A DNA stretch of 51,653 nucleotides from an uncultured Oscillospiraceae bacterium (GCA_934597125.1 CAKTQM010000009.1:1-51653), one strand, 5' to 3'. Counted from the first letter of the stretch, positions 16,402 to 25,107 are shown. Numbers and translations are program-made. Notes: generated by a model not told the origin, from the sequence alone.

Positions 16402-16676
16402 AGTGTACCTTCTTCCTCTTTCAGTTCCTCCGGCGTCATGCCCAGGCGGGGGGCCAGCTTTTCGGTGCTCAGTGCGGAGAGCACCACGTGGTCGCTGTCC
16501 ATGATGAGGACGGAGGCGGTTTTGCGGCCGTAGGTGGCGTCGATGAGCATGCCGCGGTCGCGGGACTCCTGCACCAGACGCTTGACGGGCGCGCTGTCGG
16601 GGCTGACGATGGCGATCAGGCGCTGGAGAGACACCAGATTGCCAAAGCCGATATTGACCAATTGCATCTTATTCAA
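16398..16676 (-). CDS. remA: RemA/DUF370 family regulatory protein
   Basis: This is a ~92-residue protein with the RemA signature LVNIGFGN, the [14 protein letters not shown] segment and [13 protein letters not shown]. In B. subtilis RemA is a DNA-binding activator of biofilm matrix operons including tapA-sipW-tasA, which makes a TasA-like gene at 47 kb noteworthy. The start is uncertain: a TTG at 16676 has AGGTG seven bases upstream, while the ATG at 16667 has no good site. Homologues carry about four residues before the LVNIG motif, favouring the TTG. It overlaps yicC by eight bases. Confidence 0.9.
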   Translation of the reverse strand: MNKMQLVNIGFGNLVSLQRLIAIVSPDSAPVKRLVQESRDRGMLIDATYGRKTASVLIMDSDHVVLSALSTEKLAPRLGMTPEELKEEEGTL

Positions 16677-17547
16677 TGTTCTGCACCTGCTCGCGGATCT
16701 TCTCCACTTCGGCCTTCATGTTCACCACATCCTGGGCGATGGTCAGGTCGTTGCACTTGGAGCCGATGGTATTGCACTCACGGTTGACCTCCTGGATCAG
16801 GAAGTCCAGCTTGCGGCCGATAGGCTGTTCGCTTTGCAGCATGGTGCGCAGCTGGGCAATGTGGCTGCGGAGACGGACGGTCTCTTCATCCACGGCGATC
16901 TTGTCGGCGAAGATGGCGGCCTCGGTGAGGATCCGGCTCTCATCCACAGCGGTGGATTGCAGCACCTCCTGCATGCGGGCCAGCAGCTTCTCACGGTAGG
17001 CGGCCACGGTCTGGGGCGAGCGCTCCTCCACCTTGCCCACCACGGCTTCGATGGTGGCGGCGCGGCCGGCGATATCCTCGCTGAGCTTGCCGCCCTCGGT
17101 GGTGCGCATGGCGTTATAGGCGGCCAGAGCGTCATCCAGCACGGCGCAGATATCGGCGGCCACGGACTCCAGATCCTCCTCGGCCTTGGTGACGCTCAGT
17201 ACGTCGGGGAATCTGGCCAGGGTAACGGCGGTCAAGTCATCCTGCAGGGAAAACATGTCCTTCAACTGGGTCAGGGCCTGATAATAGCCGCGGGCCAGCG
17301 GCTCGTTGACCGCCACCACCGTCTCGTCCGCCGCGGTGGCGTCGATGGTAATGAACACGTCCACCTTACCGCGGGAGACAGCCTTCTGCACGCGGGATTT
17401 CACGGCATCCTCCACAAAAATATAGGCGCGGGGCACCTTTACCGTGCAATCCAGATAGCGGTTGTTGACGGAACGCACCTCCACGGTGATATCACGCCCG
17501 TTTAACGTCTCTCTGGCACGGCCATAGCCGGTCATACTTTTGACCAC
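16669..17547 (-). CDS. YicC/YloC family endoribonuclease
   Basis: This is a 292-residue protein beginning [12 protein letters not shown], the family N-terminus, with the long helical middle and the conserved C-terminal ReV.RE-type stretch ([19 protein letters not shown]). YicC-type proteins are endoribonucleases implicated in RNA decay. The start is GTG (17547) after GGAAGGG. It is the first gene of the conserved remA-gmk-rpoZ run and overlaps remA. Confidence 0.93.
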   Translation of the reverse strand: MVKSMTGYGRARETLNGRDITVEVRSVNNRYLDCTVKVPRAYIFVEDAVKSRVQKAVSRGKVDVFITIDATAADETVVAVNEPLARGYYQALTQLKDMFSLQDDLTAVTLARFPDVLSVTKAEEDLESVAADICAVLDDALAAYNAMRTTEGGKLSEDIAGRAATIEAVVGKVEERSPQTVAAYREKLLARMQEVLQSTAVDESRILTEAAIFADKIAVDEETVRLRSHIAQLRTMLQSEQPIGRKLDFLIQEVNRECNTIGSKCNDLTIAQDVVNMKAEVEKIREQVQNIE

Positions 17548-17588
17548 GATATTCCCTTCCTTTCAGGCGGCTGTGCCGCCGTGGTAAA

Positions 17589-18221
17589 TTAACAGCAATA
17601 GAGGTATCCGCCGCCGGGGCAGCAGAACAGGGGCAGACAGAACGGCAGGCACGGGTTGACATGGCAGTTGCCTGTGCTGACCTGGCCGTAGCCATCCGGC
17701 CGGTAGGTTTGACGGCCTTCGGCCATGGCCAACGCGCGCTGATACCGCTCGTCATGGGGATCCATCTGCACCGCCGTCTGGTAATAGCGCTTGGCCTCAT
17801 CCAACCAGCCGCGTTTGGTACACACCACACCCTTGAGATAATTCCACTCGGCATTGTGATCCTGCATGGCGTTGAGGAGTTCATCCGCCAAATTCAGGTC
17901 ATTTTGCTGGATGGCCGCGTACACCCGCTGATAGGGCCCGGCGTAGGACTGATAGCCGCCGTAGCCATAGCCGGCGCCATAGCCTTGCTGCTGATAAGCG
18001 CCGCTGCCGTAGCCGGTGGAGGAGGCCGCCCGTTTGCGCTGGGTCTGGATCTCCTCGTAGGCCTCGTTGATCTCCTTCATCCGCTCCTGAGCCAGATCGG
18101 CCAGGGGATTATCATGATAGTTGTCCGGATGGTACTTCCGCGCCAGATTCCGGTAGGCTTTTTTGACTTCCTCGTCTGTGGCGGTGCTGGGCACACCCAG
18201 CACCTGGTAGGGATCACGCAT
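17589..18221 (-). CDS. DnaJ-domain protein with Cys-rich tail
   Basis: This is a ~210-residue protein. The J domain occupies residues 1-70 with the HPD motif in KYHPDNYHD. It is followed by a Gly/Tyr/Gln-rich linker (about 85-120), a TPR-like helical segment (about 120-180) and a C-terminal tail rich in Cys (NPCLPFCLPLFCCPGG, ending in YCC). It lacks the DnaJ zinc-finger and CTD, so it is not a general DnaJ. ATG 18221 is chosen because AAAGGGGG lies eight bases upstream; the upstream in-frame start is inside the neighbour. It overlaps the DUF5685 gene, so the two probably act together. Confidence 0.85.
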   Translation of the reverse strand: MRDPYQVLGVPSTATDEEVKKAYRNLARKYHPDNYHDNPLADLAQERMKEINEAYEEIQTQRKRAASSTGYGSGAYQQQGYGAGYGYGGYQSYAGPYQRVYAAIQQNDLNLADELLNAMQDHNAEWNYLKGVVCTKRGWLDEAKRYYQTAVQMDPHDERYQRALAMAEGRQTYRPDGYGQVSTGNCHVNPCLPFCLPLFCCPGGGYLYCC

Positions 18222-19107
18222 GCAGGCGTCCCCCTTTCTTTTGTACAACGTTCTTCTTTTGGTGGAAGGTACCGTCCAGAACGGCGGTTCCCACCGCGTA
18301 AAGGCCCTGATAGACCGTGCTTTCGATCACCGGCCCATACAGGCCGAAATCCCACAGCTCAAAGGCGGCGGCCATGGCCCGGATGGAGGCGTCCAGCGTC
18401 TGGGCCAGCGCCTGGCGGGCCGGATCGGTCAGCGTATCGCCGTTCAGGCTGTAGCGCAAAGGCAGCGGATTATAGCTGCCGGTCTCCACATCTTTTTTCA
18501 GGTCATCCGCCGCGTCGATCAGGTAGATCCAGCGGCCCAGATGGTAGAGCAGCTGCGCCAGCACCCGCCGCTTTACGGGATCGGGCACCTCCTCCGCCGC
18601 GCTGGAGAGCAGTTGGGCAAAGGTATCCGCCGCCGCGTCGATGGACGAGCTGCGCTCCGTCTCCAATCGGGACAAAGCTTCCAGATGGCGGCGGGTGGTC
18701 TCGTCAAAGCGGGAACAGCGGCCGCTGGCCTTTTGATAGGCCCGCCGCAGCGGCAGCGCGGCAATGCGGTACTTCAGGCCGCGCCAGAAGCCGTGGTCGG
18801 CAACGCCGTCCTGTATCTGCCACCAGGTCAGAATGACGCTCATGTCCGCCGCCAGATCAAAGGCGCCGTCGCCGCAGGTGCAGGCTTTGCCCGCCAGAGG
18901 GTGCATCACGCAGCGCTTGCGGCAGAGCCGCCCCTCTCCTTCCGACAGCAGCATGGCCAAAAATGTCAGGTCATAGTTAAGGATCATGCGTCCGGCCAGC
19001 CCGTAGCGCGCGCCCAGAGCGTGACACAGGCCGCAGTAGGCCGCCTGAAAACACTGCTCCTGCTCTTGCGTCAGTTGCTGAGCGGCGGGACGTACATAGC
19101 CAAACAT
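18214..19107 (-). CDS. DUF5685 family protein
   Basis: This is a 297-residue protein matching the DUF5685 pattern: MFGYVRP at the N-terminus, AAYCGLCHALGARYG, then a Cys cluster CRKRCVMHPLAGKACTCGD that could bind metal. The rest is alpha-helical, including an LYHLGRWIYLIDAADDLKKD motif resembling isoprenoid-synthase-fold or helical enzymes. The function is unknown. Its ATG overlaps the RseC-like stop, and the 3' end overlaps the DnaJ-like gene. Confidence 0.82.
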   Translation of the reverse strand: MFGYVRPAAQQLTQEQEQCFQAAYCGLCHALGARYGLAGRMILNYDLTFLAMLLSEGEGRLCRKRCVMHPLAGKACTCGDGAFDLAADMSVILTWWQIQDGVADHGFWRGLKYRIAALPLRRAYQKASGRCSRFDETTRRHLEALSRLETERSSSIDAAADTFAQLLSSAAEEVPDPVKRRVLAQLLYHLGRWIYLIDAADDLKKDVETGSYNPLPLRYSLNGDTLTDPARQALAQTLDASIRAMAAAFELWDFGLYGPVIESTVYQGLYAVGTAVLDGTFHQKKNVVQKKGGRLHA

Positions 19108-19511
19108 CAGAACAGGCGGACAATACGATAGGTCAGCAGTTCCTTCCTGCGGGCATGGCGGTCATAGAGGACGCAGGGAATAAAGCCCACCACGAATGCG
19201 GCAATGGCAATGGCGTAGCGCACGCCCTCGGAGAGTCCTTCTGTCAGGAAATAGCCCAGCAGAAACAGGGCCACCGGCACCACATAGACCAGGGCGATCA
19301 CGCCGAAGATCTTGCGGGTACTGCTTTCCACCACGACCTTGTCGCCGCTTTGGGCGCCGATGTCGTTTCTGGCGCGGGCTTTGACGGCGGCGCCGGTCAT
19401 GCCGCAGCCGGCACACTCCTCGCAATCATGGCCGCAGGCACTTTTGCGGGGAACGGATATCTCCGCGTAACCGCCGCCCAAATCTTTTTCAACTGTTGCA
19501 ATCTGTGTCAT
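19107..19511 (-). CDS. SoxR-reducing system protein RseC family
   Basis: This is a 134-residue membrane protein. A cytoplasmic-type N-terminal domain holds the Cys cluster CGHDCEECAGCGM, followed by two transmembrane helices (about 70-90 and 97-116) and a basic C-terminus. This is the RseC/MucC family architecture, linked to RNF-type electron transfer and SoxR reduction. No rnf genes are nearby. GAGGTG precedes ATG 19511. It is downstream of cdaR in the same direction. Confidence 0.85.
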   Translation of the reverse strand: MTQIATVEKDLGGGYAEISVPRKSACGHDCEECAGCGMTGAAVKARARNDIGAQSGDKVVVESSTRKIFGVIALVYVVPVALFLLGYFLTEGLSEGVRYAIAIAAFVVGFIPCVLYDRHARRKELLTYRIVRLF

Positions 19512-19536
19512 GTTCGATCACCTCGTCTTTGCGCGC

Positions 19537-20865
19537 TTATGTGGTATGGGTCGTGCCGTTGTTGGTATGGGACGCGGCGGGTGCAGTTGTGTTTGTGGTA
19601 TCAGAGGCAGGCGTCGTGGTGTCCGATGTGGTTTCACGTCTGGTCACATGGACAGTGACCTGATAGGCGCCGCGCACGGTGATGCCGGAGCCCTCCGCCG
19701 CCGTGACAACGGCGGGCAGCAGGTAATCGCCCTCCTCGGTGATCTCGCTGACATCCACCCGCACAAGGATCTGGTCGGGCGACACGTTTTCGACCTCACC
19801 CTCATTGCCCCAGATGGTAACCTCCAGCTCATCGCTGACAGTGGCCCGCAGACCGTCGGCAACACCCTCGCAGGTAATGTTTTTCACGTTGACGGTGCCC
19901 TCCGTAGTGCCGTTGATGGCAACGGTGACCGTGGCCTCGGTGGTGCCGTCCGTTGTGGAGACGCCGGCGGGCAGCTTGAGGGTGTAGACAAAGGGGCCGT
20001 TCATGCCGGGGACAAGGTCTTCCACATAGATCTTATCCAGAATGACCTCGCTGATACTGTCAAGGGTACTTCCCTCGCCCACCAGTGTGACGCTGGTGGG
20101 GAAAATGTCCACATTTACGGATTCCATCAGCTCCGTGCCCACCAGCGTGACATTCAGCGGCACCGTCTTGGTGGTGCGCACCGGCACCGTCACCTGAATG
20201 AGCTTGGTGGAAGCGCGGATGTTGTCGTTATAGATGGGGACATCATTGATATCATACAGGGTATAGGACAGTGTCTCGATCAGCGTACTGGTGGCGCCGC
20301 CCAGATTGACTGTTACCTTGGCGTGATCCACGTTCAGCATATCCTCCCGCTCGGCCCGCAGGGTCAGGGTCTGGGGATCAATGGAGACATCGCCGGTGAA
20401 GTAGCCGTCCGCCACCTGGCCCTTGATATCCACCTCAATGGGGATCTCCTTGGAATACAGCTGGCCCACGGTGACGGTGATATTATAGAGACTGCGCCAG
20501 TCGATGGTTACCTTGTTGCTGGGAAAGTCATCCGGATACACCACATCGTATTTCAGGGACTGGACGCCGGCGGAGGTGATGTTTCCCGTATTTGCCACAA
20601 GGCGGATCTGGGAGGTATCCAGCCACATCATGTCCTTGCGGGCGCCCTTGAGCTTCAAATCCACGGTGGTATCATAGCCGGACAGCAGCATCAGGCCGTT
20701 TTCCGCCAGGATGGTATCCTCGTTGGTAAACTCGACAGGAATGTCATTGACGTATACGGTGGATTCCGGAGAGACATAGACCTCCATATAGATCCACAGG
20801 GCCATGGTGATCAGCACAGCCACGATGATCTGAGCGATCTTGCGTTTTTTATTCTTCTCCATCAT
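19537..20865 (-). CDS. cdaR: CdaR (YbbR-domain) regulator of c-di-AMP synthesis
   Basis: This is a 442-residue protein with one N-terminal membrane helix (about 10-28) and an extracellular part made of successive YbbR repeats, ending in a Thr-rich tail (residues about 415-442). CdaR binds and modulates CdaA across the membrane. Its start (ATG after AAGGAGG) lies inside the last codons of cdaA, with a 17-base overlap. In most Firmicutes glmM follows; here an RseC-like gene does. Confidence 0.9.
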   Translation of the reverse strand: MMEKNKKRKIAQIIVAVLITMALWIYMEVYVSPESTVYVNDIPVEFTNEDTILAENGLMLLSGYDTTVDLKLKGARKDMMWLDTSQIRLVANTGNITSAGVQSLKYDVVYPDDFPSNKVTIDWRSLYNITVTVGQLYSKEIPIEVDIKGQVADGYFTGDVSIDPQTLTLRAEREDMLNVDHAKVTVNLGGATSTLIETLSYTLYDINDVPIYNDNIRASTKLIQVTVPVRTTKTVPLNVTLVGTELMESVNVDIFPTSVTLVGEGSTLDSISEVILDKIYVEDLVPGMNGPFVYTLKLPAGVSTTDGTTEATVTVAINGTTEGTVNVKNITCEGVADGLRATVSDELEVTIWGNEGEVENVSPDQILVRVDVSEITEEGDYLLPAVVTAAEGSGITVRGAYQVTVHVTRRETTSDTTTPASDTTNTTAPAASHTNNGTTHTT

Positions 20866-21739
20866 CGTTCGCCTCCTTCCCGAGTTTCTTTAGGAACGAC
20901 AAAACAGGGATCTGGCGGGACTTGTCCGGTTCCTCCTCAGGCGGCATCAGCTCATTGCGCAGCAGCTTGCCCAGCGTCTCCGGCATCAGGTGACGCTTGA
21001 GCATGCCGCCGATGGCGACGGAGATGGAGCCGGTCTCCTCAGAGACGATAACCACCACCGCGTCGGAATTCTCGCTCATGCCGATGCCGGCGCGGTGGCG
21101 CATACCCAGGTCGCGGCTGAGATTGACGTTTTTGGACAGGGGCAGCATGCAGCCGCCGCCGACGATGCGGCCATGGCGGACGATCACGGCGCCGTCATGC
21201 ATGGGAGCCTTGACGAAGAAGATATTCTTCAGCAGCTCACACACCACGGCGCAGTCCAGCTCCGTTCCGGTGCGGATAATATCGTCCAGATTGATATTCC
21301 GTTCGAACACCATCAGGACGCCGGTTTTACTGCGGCTCATCTCGCTGCAGGCCATAACGGTCTGGTCGATGGCCATTTCCAGATCGGTGATCTCCTCTTC
21401 CGAGTGGAAAACGCGCATCAACCGCAGGTTCTTGCTGCCCAGCTTTTCCAGGATCTGGCGAATCTCCGGCTGGAAGAGGATGATCAGAGCCAGGATGCCC
21501 CATTCCACCACGTGGCTGAGGATATATTTGACCGCGCGCAGCTCCAGCACCGAGGCCACGCCCAGAGCCAGCAGGAACACCGCCACGCCCTTCAGGATAT
21601 TTTCCGCCCTGGTGCTCTTCACCAGTGACAGGAGTTTATATACCAGGAAAATAATGATGGCGACATCCAAAAAGTCCGTGACCTTCAGGAGCGTTAAGTA
21701 TCTCCCAATATCTTCCATCAATGCCAGTATCTGATCCAT
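20849..21739 (-). CDS. cdaA: Membrane diadenylate cyclase CdaA
   Basis: This is a ~296-residue DisA_N-domain cyclase making c-di-AMP from two ATP. Three N-terminal membrane helices (to about residue 95) are followed by the catalytic domain with the DGA motif in PMHDGAVIV and the RHR motif in MRHRAGIGMSE. The start is ATG 21739, with GAGG five bases upstream; an in-frame ATG 12 bases earlier lies directly against a GGGAGGG. A consensus promoter is at 21794-21822. A C-terminal basic/acidic tail extends beyond the catalytic core. Confidence 0.94.
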   Translation of the reverse strand: MDQILALMEDIGRYLTLLKVTDFLDVAIIIFLVYKLLSLVKSTRAENILKGVAVFLLALGVASVLELRAVKYILSHVVEWGILALIILFQPEIRQILEKLGSKNLRLMRVFHSEEEITDLEMAIDQTVMACSEMSRSKTGVLMVFERNINLDDIIRTGTELDCAVVCELLKNIFFVKAPMHDGAVIVRHGRIVGGGCMLPLSKNVNLSRDLGMRHRAGIGMSENSDAVVVIVSEETGSISVAIGGMLKRHLMPETLGKLLRNELMPPEEEPDKSRQIPVLSFLKKLGKEANDDGEE

Positions 21740-21793
21740 AGCTTGCCTCATCCCTCCCGGGCACGATTTTTACGCATAACGATAGATACTAAT

Positions 21794-21822
21794 ATTATAT
21801 AAAAGATATTGGGAAAATGCAA
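21794..21822 (-). promoter_or_regulatory. Promoter of the cdaA operon
   Basis: On the minus strand, TTGCAT (21817-21822), a 17-bp spacer and a perfect TATAAT (21794-21799) lie about 55 bases upstream of the cdaA start. It is the strongest sigma-A-type promoter seen in the window. Confidence 0.8.
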
Positions 21823-21844
21823 CAAAAAATCTGTGTCCAGAGTG

Positions 21845-22972
21845 TTACATTTTACGAAGCGTTGTCTGCAATATCTGTGCGAACTGCACCACCTGGGCGG
21901 GCGTGTTAAAGGCCGAGGGGCTAAAGCGCACGGTTCCAGTCTTCAGCGTGCCCACGGTGCGGTGGGCCAGAGGCGCGCAGTGCAGCCCCGCCCGCAGGGC
22001 GACGCCCTGACGGGCCATGGCTTCGCCCAGTTCTTCGCAATCCACACCCTCCACCACAAAGGACAGCACGCCGGTCTGATGGCGGAAGCCCTCCTGCCAG
22101 AACAGGCGCAGGCCCTCCGTATGCCGCAGCAGCGACACCGCCTGCGCCGTCAGGCGGCGCTCGTGGGCAGCGATGGTCTCCACACCGGTGCGCTGAACGT
22201 AGCGGATGCCCTCTAACAGCCCCGCGATGCCGGGCATATTGTGAGTGCCGCTTTCCAGACGATCCGGCAGCACCTCCGGCATGGTCTGCAGCTTGGAAAG
22301 ACTGCCTGTGCCGCCATACAGCAGCGGCGTGACGGGATGACCGCACAGCAGCAGTCCCGTGCCCTGGGGGCCGTACAGGCCCTTATGCCCGGGCATGGCG
22401 ATGAAGGCCGCGTGCAGAGCGTCCATCCGTACCGGCAGGATACCGGCGGACTGGGAGGCATCCAGCAAAAAGGGAACGCCGGCTTCGGCGCATAGCGCCG
22501 CCATTTCCTCCACCGGCTGCACACAGCCGAATACATTGGACACGTGATTGCAGATCACCACATCCGCTCCCTGAGCAAGGGCCGTTTTCAGCTCTTCTAC
22601 CATTCTTTCCGGCTGAAAGGGCGGCGTGTCCAGTACGGTCAATGTGACATTGGGGATGGCGTGAAGTGGTCGGGTGACGGCGTTGTGCTCATAGCCGGAG
22701 ATCACCACGCGGCTGCCGGGCTGCACCAGCGTGTGGATGGCGATATTCAGGCCATGGGTGGCGTTGCTGGTAAAGATCACGTTGGACTCATCCTCTACGC
22801 GGAACAGCCTGGCGGCGGCGGTGCGGCAGGCGTAATCCGTCTCCTCTGCCAGGCGGGTAGCCTGATGGCTGCCGCGTCCCGGCGACGACATGGTATTGAC
22901 CGCCCGCGCCATGGCATTGCGGACAGTACGCGGCTTTTCCAGCGTTGTGGCGCCGGAATCAAAATAGATCAT
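21845..22972 (-). CDS. Class V aminotransferase / cysteine desulfurase family protein
   Basis: This is a 375-residue PLP enzyme. It begins MIYFDSGATTLEKP (family: YLDNAATT-type N-terminus). The Schiff-base lysine is in PGHKGLYGPQGTGLL and the substrate-binding segment is RLESGTHNMPG. It matches the cysteine desulfurase-like subfamily seen beside DUF3343 genes in Clostridia. It probably moves sulfur or selenium from (seleno)cysteine; the active-site Cys position needs an alignment. The start overlaps the DUF3343 stop (ATGA). No terminator is evident after the stop. Confidence 0.88.
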   Translation of the reverse strand: MIYFDSGATTLEKPRTVRNAMARAVNTMSSPGRGSHQATRLAEETDYACRTAAARLFRVEDESNVIFTSNATHGLNIAIHTLVQPGSRVVISGYEHNAVTRPLHAIPNVTLTVLDTPPFQPERMVEELKTALAQGADVVICNHVSNVFGCVQPVEEMAALCAEAGVPFLLDASQSAGILPVRMDALHAAFIAMPGHKGLYGPQGTGLLLCGHPVTPLLYGGTGSLSKLQTMPEVLPDRLESGTHNMPGIAGLLEGIRYVQRTGVETIAAHERRLTAQAVSLLRHTEGLRLFWQEGFRHQTGVLSFVVEGVDCEELGEAMARQGVALRAGLHCAPLAHRTVGTLKTGTVRFSPSAFNTPAQVVQFAQILQTTLRKM

Positions 22973-23220
22973 ACCATCACCTCGCTGTACCCTGCGTCGT
23001 TGTGCCGGAGGACGCGCTCCGGCGTCAGATGCGCCTGCTCAAGGCGCTGCAATGCCACGTCGTGATCCGCCACGTCCACACGCACCGCGTAGGCACAACC
23101 CTGTCTGGCAAACTCCACCGGCAGACGCTGTACGCTGGCGTGGATGCCGCCGCTATTGAGCACGCGGGCCGCCCGATGGGCCTGAGTGGCAGACCGCGCC
23201 GAAAATAGATAATGCTCCAT
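22969..23220 (-). CDS. DUF3343 family protein (putative Se/S carrier-like)
   Basis: This is an 83-residue protein starting MEHYLFSARSATQAHRAARVL, typical of DUF3343, a small family described as putative Se/S carriers and found with YedF/SelD or cysteine desulfurases. ATG 23220 is chosen because GGAGG lies six bases upstream; a further start 21 bases upstream would sit before the ribosome site. It is coupled to the aminotransferase gene. A Cys in FARQGCAYAV is the only cysteine I see and is a candidate carrier residue. Confidence 0.8.
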   Translation of the reverse strand: MEHYLFSARSATQAHRAARVLNSGGIHASVQRLPVEFARQGCAYAVRVDVADHDVALQRLEQAHLTPERVLRHNDAGYSEVMV

Positions 23221-23247
23221 AGTACACCTCCTCCACTCCAATGTATG

Positions 23248-23286
23248 AAAAAAGAAAGAGCGAAGTCACCAGTGACCTCGCTCTTT
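23248..23286 (-). terminator. Terminator of the carD-ispD-ispF operon
   Basis: AAAGAGCGA and GTCAC pair with GTGAC and TCGCTCTTT, with one mismatch and a 2-base gap, followed on the minus strand by a long T-run. It lies ten bases after the ispF stop. Confidence 0.85.
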
Positions 23287-23295
23287 ACTGAAAAA

Positions 23296-23778
23296 TTATA
23301 TTTTTTCCACCAGTGCCACGGCGTGGGCGGCCATGCCCTGCCCCGTTCCGGTAAAGCCCAGATGCTCCTCGGTGGTGGCCTTTACGCTGACGCGGGATAT
23401 GTCCACCGCCAGCGCGGCGGCGATATTGCGGCGCATCTCCTCCCGATAGGGGGCGACCTTGGGGGCCTGGGCGATCAGAGTGGCATCAATATTCACCAGG
23501 GCGTAGCCCTGCCGCCGCAGATGCTCTCCCACCCGTTTCAGCAGCACCATACTGGAGATATCGCGGAACGCCTCATCCTGATCCGGAAAAAGCTGTCCGA
23601 TATCTCCGGCGGCGATAGCACCCAACAGCGCGTCCATCACGGCATGGGTCAGCACATCCGCGTCAGAGTGTCCGTCCAGCCCCTGCCGCCAGGGGATGGC
23701 GACGCCCCCCAGGATCAAGGGACGGCCCTCTGTGAGCCGGTGCACGTCGTATCCGTGGCCGATCCGCAGGGGCGTCAT
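23296..23778 (-). CDS. ispF: 2-C-methyl-D-erythritol 2,4-cyclodiphosphate synthase
   Basis: This is a 160-residue enzyme of the MEP isoprenoid pathway. It begins with the metal-binding IGHGYDVHRL. The HSDADVLTHAVMDAL segment, the GDIGQLFPD block and the C-terminal KATTEEHLGFTG are diagnostic. The start overlaps the ispD stop as ATGA. Confidence 0.96.
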   Translation of the reverse strand: MTPLRIGHGYDVHRLTEGRPLILGGVAIPWRQGLDGHSDADVLTHAVMDALLGAIAAGDIGQLFPDQDEAFRDISSMVLLKRVGEHLRRQGYALVNIDATLIAQAPKVAPYREEMRRNIAAALAVDISRVSVKATTEEHLGFTGTGQGMAAHAVALVEKI

Positions 23779-24509
23779 TGTGCCGCCTCCCGCTGGCGCA
23801 GCAGCGCTTCGGCCACCGCAAGGTCGGCGGGCGTGGTGATCTTGATATTGGCGGGATCCCCCGGCACCAGCCAGACCTGCTTGCCCAAACGCTCCACGGC
23901 GGCGCAGTCATCCGTGACGGCGGCGTCATCGGCCAATGCCGCCTGCAGAGCCGCCTTGAGAATATTGGCCTGAAACACCTGGGGCGTCTGCACCGCGTAA
24001 AGAGAGGCGCGATCCGGCGTGGACAGCACCATACCGCTGCTGTCCGCGATCTTCACCGTGTCCGTGACCGGAACGGCGGGGGCCGCCGCCTGAGTACGAT
24101 AGCCTGCACGGATCATCTCGTCAATCAGCTCCGGCCGGATCAAAGGACGGGCGCCATCATGAATGGCGATCAGCTCAGACCCGCGGTCACACTCCAGCGC
24201 TGCCGCCAGCACGGATTCGATGCGGCTGGTGCCGCCGCGGATCACCTTTACCGGTTTATGCAGGGCCGCGTTGGCGCACAGCGCCGCGATCTCCTCCAGT
24301 TTCTCCGGCTGTGCCGCCACGACGATCTCGCTGACCAGCGCAGCGCCGTCAATGGCGCGCAGCGTCCGCATCAGCACCGGCACGCCGGCCAGGTTAGCCG
24401 TCAGCTTGTCCTGGCCGCCCATGCGGGTGCTGGTGCCGGCTGCCGCCACCACCATGCTGCAGGGCAGCAGCTTGTTCCGCAGCTTTTCCGCGGTATTCCA
24501 AAATGCCAT
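23775..24509 (-). CDS. ispD: 2-C-methyl-D-erythritol 4-phosphate cytidylyltransferase
   Basis: This is a 244-residue enzyme that transfers CMP to MEP. The nucleotide-binding motif AAAGTSTRMGGQDKL is near residue 22, preceded by about 18 extra N-terminal residues. IHDGARPL, VPVTDTVK and the QTPQVF segment follow. AAGGAG precedes the ATG. It is flanked by carD and ispF. Confidence 0.95.
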   Translation of the reverse strand: MAFWNTAEKLRNKLLPCSMVVAAAGTSTRMGGQDKLTANLAGVPVLMRTLRAIDGAALVSEIVVAAQPEKLEEIAALCANAALHKPVKVIRGGTSRIESVLAAALECDRGSELIAIHDGARPLIRPELIDEMIRAGYRTQAAAPAVPVTDTVKIADSSGMVLSTPDRASLYAVQTPQVFQANILKAALQAALADDAAVTDDCAAVERLGKQVWLVPGDPANIKITTPADLAVAEALLRQREAAQ

Positions 24510-24519
24510 TTGCTTCTCC

Positions 24520-25002
24520 TTACTCCGCCAGCACGCTGCGGCTCAGTAATTGCTCCGCCCCGTCATAGGACAGATCCTCCACCAGCATCATCTCGCTGAG
24601 CAGGATCTGCTTGGCGCTGCGGAGCATTTTGCGCTCGACTGTGGACAGGCCGCGGCGGGCATCGCGGTGCATCAGACTCTTGACTACCCGGGCCACCTGC
24701 GTCACCTCGCCGCTTTTGATGCGCTCCATATTCTCACGATAGCGGTGGTTCCAGTTGTCTGCCGTATTCTCTTCCATCTCCCGCAGCGAGGAGAGCAGCT
24801 GGGAAAGCTGCTGGCGGCTGACGGGATGCCGCAGCCCCACCACGCCACTGTTGGCCACCGGAATTTTCAGGGTCAGACCGCTGAGAGGCGCGGTAAACAC
24901 ATAATACTGCTCTATCACGCCATTGACGCGCTCACCCACGATCTCCGCGATCTCTCCTGCGCCGTGCAGGGGGTGTACGACCTTTTCACCGACGGTATAC
25001 AT
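24520..25002 (-). CDS. carD: CarD family transcriptional regulator
   Basis: This is a 160-residue protein. An N-terminal CarD/TRCF RNA-polymerase-interaction domain (MYTVGEKVVHPLHGAGEI to about residue 60) is followed by a helical C-terminal domain. CarD contacts the beta subunit and stabilises open complexes at promoters. ATG 25002 follows AAAGGAGG at seven bases. A promoter sits at 25051-25079. It is co-directional and tightly linked to ispD (10 bases). Confidence 0.92.
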   Translation of the reverse strand: MYTVGEKVVHPLHGAGEIAEIVGERVNGVIEQYYVFTAPLSGLTLKIPVANSGVVGLRHPVSRQQLSQLLSSLREMEENTADNWNHRYRENMERIKSGEVTQVARVVKSLMHRDARRGLSTVERKMLRSAKQILLSEMMLVEDLSYDGAEQLLSRSVLAE

Positions 25003-25050
25003 ACCGAAACCTCCTTTTCCACGTTGCTGTTCCGAATCGTCACTACTTAC

Positions 25051-25079
25051 AGTATAGCCGATTTTTCTGCCGCTGGCAA
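25051..25079 (-). promoter_or_regulatory. Promoter of carD-ispD-ispF
   Basis: On the minus strand, TTGCCA (25074-25079), a 17-bp spacer and TATACT (25051-25056) lie about 50 bases upstream of the carD start. Confidence 0.7.
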
Positions 25080-25107
25080 GGAAAAGTGTATGCATACCGT
25101 TTTCCAC

